A stretch of DNA of 64,000 nt. Origin: Pusillimonas sp. T2 (GTDB taxonomy: Bacteria; Pseudomonadota; Gammaproteobacteria; Burkholderiales; Burkholderiaceae_B). Positions 1 through 9,000 of the stretch are shown one piece after another; the first letter of the stretch is position 1; every line of letters begins with the position of its first letter. The notes below the pieces were generated by a model. It was not told where the DNA came from. It did not search any database and saw only the letters and a list, made by a program, of their open reading frames with translations. The position numbers were made by a program, and so were the translations under genes. The DNA lies in the NCBI RefSeq assembly GCF_002236805.1, contig NZ_NIQA01000006.1, positions 62,001-126,000 on the forward strand. The letters are read 5' to 3'.

Positions 1-3000
1 TGCGCACAAAGGGCGATACCAGCATCGAAAACACCGAGGCGTTCTACATTGCATTAGGCAACGCCAGCAATAGTGCCGACATTCAGGTGGGTACGGTCAA
101 CGGCAGCATTGTGGCCGATGACATTGGCTTTGCGGTTACCGCCGAACAGACCAGCGTGACCGAAGGCGATGCAAACACCACGCAAGTGTTGCGCTTTACC
201 ATAACCCGCAGCGGCGACACCAACAGCGCCGCGACCATTCGCTGGGCAGCCACAGGCTTGCAGCCCGACGACTTTATCGACGGCACCCCTTTGACCAGCG
301 ACCTGGTGTTTAGCAGCGGCGAAACCACCAAAACGCTTGAGTTCACGCTAAAAGGCGACGTCACGGTCGAAGACACCGAAACCCTGACCGTTACCCTGAC
401 CAACCCCGACAGCAACCCGGCAAAGGCACAGACCCACATCACCCAGGCCACGGCAACCACCACGGTCACCAACGACGACACCGGGTTGTCATTAGGCACG
501 ACGCCGGTCAGTCAGAATGAGGGGCACACCGGCACCACCAGCTACACCTTCACCATTACCCGAACCGGCGAATTGACCGCCGGCAGCATCGACTGGCAGG
601 TTAGCTTGCCCGGCAGCGGTGCTGCTGCCTCGTTGGCAGACTTCGCCACCGGTCAAGACGCGCTGGGCAACAACAACGGCCTGCCTTCGGGCTCGGTTAC
701 GTTTGCCGAAAACCAAACCACTGCCGTCATCACAGTGCAAGTCGCCGGAGACGGCTCCATCGAGCTGGACGAAGTATTTACCGTCAATCTGATCAACGCG
801 CCGGCCAACACCCAACTGGTGCACGGCTCAGTCAACGGCGTCATTTTGAATGATGACCTGGGCTTTTCGATTGCCGCGCTTGACGCCGTCAAGGCTGAAG
901 GGCAGTCAGGGTTAACCGCGTTTACGTTTACGGTGACAAGGGCGGGTAATCTTGAATCAGCCGCCACGGTTGACTGGAGCATCCCGGTTGGCGAGGACTT
1001 GGCCGGCGACTTTGACGCAATATCGGGCACGGTAAGTTTTGGCGAAGATGTGGCCAGCCAGACCGTAACGGTTTACGTCAACGGCGACACGGTGGTTGAA
1101 AACGACGAAACCTTTAACGTTGTGCTGTCGAACGGGCAGCTTGCGGGCGGTACCCCCGTCGCCATTATCGACAGCACGGCCCAAGGCACCATTAAAAACG
1201 ACGACCAGAGCTTTGCCGTGTCGGCCCCGGCCACGCTGGCCGAGGGTAATTCGGGCAGCCAAACCCTGACGTTTACCGTTACCCGTAGCGGCGACACCAG
1301 CGCCCCCGCAACCGTGGCTTACCAGGTCACCGGCGGCGCCGGCCTTGACATGGACGACGTGATAAACGGCCTGCCCGCAAGCACGCTATCGTTCGCAGCA
1401 GGTCAGACCGAACAAACCGTGACGGTCACTGTCAAGAGCGACACGGTTGTCGAAGACAATGAAACCATCACGCTGACGCTAAGCAACCCCAGCGCCGGCA
1501 TCATCGCCGAGGGTGCGGGTAGTGCCACCACCACCATTACCAACGACGACACCAACTACGCCATTTCAGCCCCCGTAGCCGCATTCGAAGGTACGACCGG
1601 AGCATATACCGAATTTACCTTTACCGTCACACGCAGCGGGGTCACAACGGCATCCAGCACGGTGAATTGGGCAGTAGATACCAGTGTGGGCAGCAGCCTA
1701 TCGAACGGCGATTTTTACATCACCCAGCCGGGCGGCGTTACGCTGGTTGGCGGCATCCCCCAGGGTACAGTCAGCTTCGGCGCCGGCGAAGAGAGCAAAA
1801 CCATTGTCGTGCGCGTGAATGGCGACACCACTATCGAAAGCGCCGAAAACCTGCGCATCAACCTGTCCGGCCCCAGCATCGGTACCATCGAAGCCGGCCA
1901 GGGCAGTGCCACCACGCAAGTACTGAACGACGACGCCATCTTCAGCATTGCCGCCGACGTCGCCTCCACCGCCGAAGGCAACATTGGCAGCAAAGAAGTC
2001 ACATTTACCGTTACCCGCAGCGGCTACACCGGCGACGCACGCTCTCTGACCTGGACCTTTACCGGCAGCGGCGGTATCGACGCCTCTGACCTTAGCGACG
2101 GGCAGGCCACGACCGGCACCGTCAACTTTGCAGCAGGCGACTCGACCGCCCAAATTACCATTTGGCTCAAGGGCGACTCTAACGTCGAGACCGACGGCAA
2201 CATCACGGTCACGCTGTCAAACCCACCGGCCAACAGCACCATAAGCACGGCCAGCGCCAGCACCACCATTACCAACGACGACGCCACGTTCAGTATTGCG
2301 GCGCAATCGGCTTCAGTTGGTGAGGGCAACGCAGGCTATATCCCCGTCACTTTTACGATTAACCGAGCCGACTTCACCTCGCAAACCAACACCGTCCAAT
2401 GGCGCGTCGACACCACGGTTTCAGATGCGGTCAATGCCGCTGATTTTTATGGCGTACAGCCATCGGGGGTGCAGCTCAATAACGGCATCCCGTATGGCTC
2501 GCTGACATTTTCCCCTATCGAAAACAGTAAAACAGTCACCCTGTGGGTGGCCAGCGACAGCGCCCTTGAAGTCAACGAAAACCTGCGTGTTGTCATTGAA
2601 AACCCATCGGCAGGGTCTGAACTAGGCACCGCCAGCGCAACCACCCAAATTACCAACGACGACGCCGAACTGAACATCACGGCGGGGACAGCATCGGTTG
2701 CAGAGGGCGATGGCGGGCATGGCACTGGCGCCGCGTTTACCTACACAATCACGCGCACGGGCAATCTAAACCAAGCCTCGACGGTGAACTGGACGGTCGT
2801 ACATGGCAACACTTCTTCCGCAGATTTTACAAACGGAACCAACGGCTACGGCAACACGAATGGAACGGTGACATTCGCACCCGGCCAGCACGAACAAACC
2901 TTCACCGTTTACGCCTACGGCGACACAGGCATTGGTAGCGTTGAAAACAACGAAAACTTCTCGGTGGTACTGAGTAACGCCAGTGCGGGCACGTCTATTG

Positions 3001-6000
3001 GCAGCACGGGCAGCTACAACAGCACCATCAACAACGACGACACCGAAGTCCTGATCAACTGGACGCAAGCCCGACAAGCTGAAAAAATTGAGGGTGAGTC
3101 GACCACTTACGAAATTACGCTGACCCGCACCGGCGACACAAACAAAATTTCCACCGTCAACTGGAACGTTTCAGGCCTGGGGTCAGTGTGGGACGATAGT
3201 ACATGGGATACAGCCGCCAACGCCTCCGATTTTGGCGGGGTTTTCCCGTCCGGCACCGTGCAGTTTGCCTCGGGCCAAACCTCAACAACCATAACCATCA
3301 CAGTCCCTGGCGACAACATCGTCGAAGGTGACGAGTGGTTCCGCGTGAATTTCACGAATGCCGGCGGCATTGACTACCTGAAAACCACCAATAACGGTAC
3401 GTCTGGCACCGACCAATGGTTTAGCAGTACTGACACCGGCACCCTTACGCTTATTGGCGAAATCAAACGTGACGAAGCCATTTTCGACATCACAGACGTC
3501 CCCACCACCGGGCGCTCCAGATTCGAAGGAGACACCATCGCCGACGGCGGCTCGGGCGAGTACGTTGAACATACCTTTGCCGTTTACCGCACCATTTCAA
3601 CAGCGGGTGAGGCCTGGGCCGAATGGAAACTATCTAACGGGGCAGTAGGCTACAGGGCCACCGATAGCAACGACTTCGTTGACGGGCAAGATGCCTTGAA
3701 TACCAACGGCGGCTTACCCTCGGGGCGCCTGCTCTTTGGTGATGGCGAAACGGTCAAATATATTACCGTGAAGACCCGCACCGATGACGTCGGGGAGTGG
3801 GACGAGGCTTTCCGCGTGTACCTGTCGGCCGTTAGCGCCGGCAGCAGCATCGCTGAATATGACGGTAGCAATTACAGTCTCAATAATTACGTCGTTATTC
3901 AAAACGACGACACCCGTTTCGATGCATCGTCGGGCCGTGTCGCCGAAGGTGAGAACCTGACGTTTACCGTAACGCGGTCGGGCGACACGCGTGGCAGCGA
4001 CTCGGTCGACTGGCAGATTGTGCTGCCCGGCGAAGAGACCGGCAACGAAAGCAATAACGTTACCAGCACTTGGTACAAGCTAGACGTGGCCGACCTGGAC
4101 ATGGACTGGATACAAGCCCACAACCCGGACGCCAACCTGGTTTGGAACGCAGAAACCCGCACACTAAGCGGCACGTTCACGTTCTTGAATGGCGAAAGCA
4201 ACAAAACCCTGACGCTTAAAACCATTGACGACAACCTGACCGAAACCTGGCGTGAAGACGTTACCCTGACACTAAGCAACCCGCAAAACCTGGTTGACGA
4301 CCCGAACATCGACCTGGAAACAGTGACTATTGGCGCTGGCAGCGCCGTCGGAGGCGTTACCGATAACGAACCCGACCCCATTGTTTCGGTAGAAGCCAGC
4401 ACACCAACTATTTTTGAAGGCTCTAGCGGTACCAAGACATTTACCTATACGCTGACGCGCACCGATGTTGATGGCAACGGTACTGTCGACTACCCCACAA
4501 CCGTCGTTTGGGAAATCAGTGGCAGCCTGATCAATTGGAGCGGAACAGGCGGCCCTCACATTGCGAGCGTCACCGGCACCGGTGTTACCAGCAACATTGT
4601 TAACAGCAGCACAACGAGGGGCACGGCTTACTTTGCCGCAGGCGAATTCAGCAAAACCATCACCGTCACATTAAACTCGGACTTGGTGGTCGAGTCAGAC
4701 ACCAACATTACTTTCCGGGTATTGCCAGCAAACGAAGGTTACTCATACGACGGGGACAACACGCAGAGCGGCTATGGCCCGGGCAACGCAGACCCTGACA
4801 CCGCAGACAACACCGCCACCGTCGTTCTGCGCAATGACGACATTCGCCTCGCGATCGGCTCGTATTACTCAACAGTACCCCACAGTGGGGACCCAATCTC
4901 GGTTTACGAAGGCAAACCACTTACCTTCACGATTGCGCGCTACGGACGTCTCGACAACGAGATCACACTAACCTACAGCCTGATCAACGGCTCCACTTCG
5001 GGCGCTGATTTTTCGGGTACGACAGGTACCATTACACTGGCCGCCAACCAAAGCTCAACGACTGTTTCACTGACAGACCTGCTGCTTAAAGACGGTATTA
5101 CCGAAAACACTGAAAACTTCACCATCGAACTGAAGGTGCCCTCTTATACCGACGGCTCTACGGTACGTTTCAACCAAGATCCAAACACAGCGAGCGGCGA
5201 TGAGACTGTTAATATTGCTGCACAAATAAAAGACACAGACACCAGCTACACGTTAACGCCATCACTGGTCAGCCAAAACGAAAGTGGTCAAGGACAGTCG
5301 GCAACGTACGCTGTCACGGTAGCTCGCACGGGGTACGCCGACAGGGCTACGGTGTATTGGCGCGTTGAAGGGACCGGAGCAAACCCGGCCGACGCCAATG
5401 ATTTCCCGAGTGGCGTCTTCCCCAGCGGCACTATCTATTTTGCGGCGGGCGACAACTCCGAAACCCTGACGTTCAACCTACAAGGCGATGGCTGCGTCGA
5501 ACAAAATGAAAATTTCCGCGTCGTCTTGTATAAGGAATATCTCTACGGCCCTGGCGAAACGCGCGACATCAGCGTCAACAGCGCCACACTTACCGCCGTT
5601 AACGACGACACCGGCATCAGCATTGCGGACGCGACCATCACTGAAACCGACGGCAACCAAACACTGAGCTTCGAGGTGATCCGGTCGGGCGTGACCACCG
5701 GTACATCGACCATGAACTGGACGTTGCTCAACGGCACCACCGACGTGAACGACTTCGTTGGCGCAACGAGCGGCACGCTGTCATTCGGTGCCAACGAGAC
5801 GAAAAAAACCATTTCCATCACCGTTGCCGGTGACGTAACACCCGAGCAACTGGAAACGTTCCAAATTCATTTAGACAATTTCAGCTCCGACGTCACCGAC
5901 CCGATCGACACATCAGCCACGGGTACGATCAGCAACGACGACAGCAGTTTTTCGATTGCCGCCGACAACAGCAGCACCACCGAAAGCGGATCGCGTACGT

Positions 6001-9000
6001 TTACGATTACCCGCACGCACGACACCGTACAGTCGCAAACCATCAACTGGTCACTGGTATTCGACGGGACGGCCAACGCCAGCGATTTCACCGGGCAAAC
6101 CACATCGGGCAGCGTCACCTTTGCCCCGGGCGAACTGACCAAAACCATTACCGTTACGCCCAACAACGACAACACCGCCGAAGCCGACGAAACATATTCT
6201 GTCAAGATCACACTGGGTACTGGTACGACCGGCGACATCATAACCACCGACACGGCCACGGGCGTGATTGTCAACGACGATGCGGCCTTTGCCATCAGTG
6301 CGGGCCAGAGCGACAAGGCCGAAGGCAGCGCGAACCCGACGGCGTTTACGTTTACCGTTACGCGTACCGGCGATACCAGCGGCAGCGGCAGTGTGAACTG
6401 GAAGCTGAGCTCGGCGTTGAGCGCCGTTAATGCGACCGACTTCAATAGCGTCGATGGGCAGACGCCGCTGGACGCTTTATCCAACAACAACGGCCTGCCC
6501 AGCGGGGCGGTCAGTTTCGCCGCCAACGAAACCAGCAAAACCATCACCATTTACGTCAACGGCGACAGCACCCAAGAAGCCGATGAGCCCTTCAGCATTA
6601 CGCTGGAAAGCCCGTCTGGTGGGCAAATTCTGGCCGGTTCAGGCACGGCCAGCAGCACCATTGTCAACGACGATTCGACCATCAGTATTACCGCCGCCTC
6701 GGCCGACAAGGCCGAGGGCAACAGCGGCACAACACCCTTTACCTTTACGGTGACACGCAGCGGCGACCTGACCAGCGCCAAAACCGTCAACTGGGCCATT
6801 ACCGGGTCGGGGCTACACGCCGCCGACGCCGACGACTTCGGCGGTTCGTTCCCCTCGGGTTCGCTTACCTTGCCGGCCGGGCAAGCCAGCGTGACCCTTA
6901 CTGTTAATGTAAGCGGCGATCTGCTGGGCGAGGCCGACGAAGGCTTTACCGTTACCCTTAGCAACCCCGCCAGCGGCGTGACGATCGACCAGGCCACCGC
7001 CAGCGGCACCATTCGGGCCGACGACGTTGTCTTTAACGTGGCTGCCCCGACACAGCCGGCGCTAGACGAAGGCGGTACCGGGACGACCGAATTTGTCTTT
7101 ATCGTGACACGTACCGGCAATTTAAACGGCAACCAAATCCTTAACTGGTCGGTCGCAGGTGTGGGTGACCACCCGGCCAATGCAGACGACTTTGCCGCTA
7201 CAACCGGCATAGTCACCTTCACTCCCGGCCAACAAACCGCCGAAGTCCGGGTACAGGTCAAGGGCGATTACCAGGCCGAGAGCAACGAAGGCTTCCGCCT
7301 GACGCTGACCGGCCCAGACAGCGTCGTGTTTGAAACCGCCACGGCCGACGCCACCATCGTGAACGACGACGTGGCGCTGGCCATCGTCGCGACCGACACC
7401 CGGCACATTGAAGGCCATGACGGCATCGAAACCGTTTACACCTTTACCGTGACGCGCACCGGCAACCTGGCGCTGAACAGCACTGTCGACTGGGCATTTG
7501 ACCCAGGTGCACTGACAAACGACGACCTTAAGGCCGGCCAGACACTTGCGGGCCAGCTGTCGTTTACCGACGGGGCCAGCAGCCAAACCATCACCATTAC
7601 CGTACTGGGCGATCGCGACGTCGAGCCCGACGAAAGCTTCAGCATCAACCTGAGCAACGCTTCGACGGGCTCCCAGATTGTGACGAGCTCGGCAACAGGT
7701 ACGGTCGTTAGCGACGATGTTGAATGGACATTGACACCGGCCTCGACACCGGTCGAAGGCGACAACGGCGCCACTGCTTATACCTTCACGATCACCCGCA
7801 CGGGGGGCCAAGGGCCCACCAGCCTGAACTGGACGGTGTCCCCGCAAGGGGATCACCCGGCCGATGCCGACGACTTCGCGGGCGAGGCCTTCCCGTCAGG
7901 AGTGGTCAGCTTCGCCCAGGGCCAAATGACCCAAACCATTACCGTCTGGGTCTCGGGCGACAGCGTACTGGAGGCCGACCAGGGCTTTACCGTGAACATC
8001 TCGGTACCCGAAAACGCCAACGATGGCTTGCACCACACATTTGCCAACACCAGTGTTGATGCGATCATTGCCAATGACGACGACATTTTGGCCATTACGG
8101 CTACGGCCCCCGACGGGGCCGAAGGCTCGGGTACGGCAGGCGAACTGACCTTCACCGTCACGCGTACCGGCAGCCTGGCTGGCACGTCTACTGTTGACTG
8201 GCGTATTGTGCACGGCACGACCGATGCCGACGACTTTGTTGCCAATACCGGCACGGTTACGTTTGCCGATGGGGAAAGCACCAAAGTCATTACGATACGG
8301 CCCGCCGGTGATCGCACCGTCGAACTGGACGAAGACTTCACGGTCGAACTGTACAACCCGGGTGCTGGCAGTACCCTCAACCCCGACGCCACCACGGCCA
8401 CAGGCACGATTCGTAACGATGATGTCGACCTGACCGTTACCGCTGTTGTGGGCAATATCGTTGAGGGTGACAACGCCGGCGCCGGCCGCCTGCATTACAC
8501 CGTCACGCGTACCGGCGACCTGTCGGGCGAAACCACGGTCGACTGGGCGGTTATCGCCGGCACGGCCACCGCCACCGACTTTGCCGGCAATGTACTGCCG
8601 TCGGGTCAACTGACTTTCGCCGCCAACGAAACCGTCAAAGACATCTACATCGACCTTAACGGTGACGGCAGCTACGAAGGCAACGAAAACTTCACTCTGC
8701 AGTTATCGAACGCAACCGCCAATGCCGATGTCGTCAACAACAATGCCACCGGCACCATCACCGACGACGATGACCTGCTGAAACTGGTGGCCGTGGTTGC
8801 CGACCAACCCGAAGGCGACGTGGGCACGACCCAATTTACCTTCCGTATTGATCGTGTGGGCAGCGCCACCGGCGAAGCCAGCGTTCAGTGGAACGCCGCC
8901 GGTAGCAGCAGTCATGCCTTGTCTGCCGACGAGCTGGTCAATGCCACAGGCACCGTCACATTCGCCGATGGCGAGACTTTCAAAGAAATTACCGTCGAAG

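Noticed and set aside
5867-7856. Several antisense ORFs of 200-245 codons inside the adhesin gene
   Set aside because: Their translations are periodic mirror readings of the Calx-beta repeats (rich in Val, Ser, Pro) and contain no independent motif.
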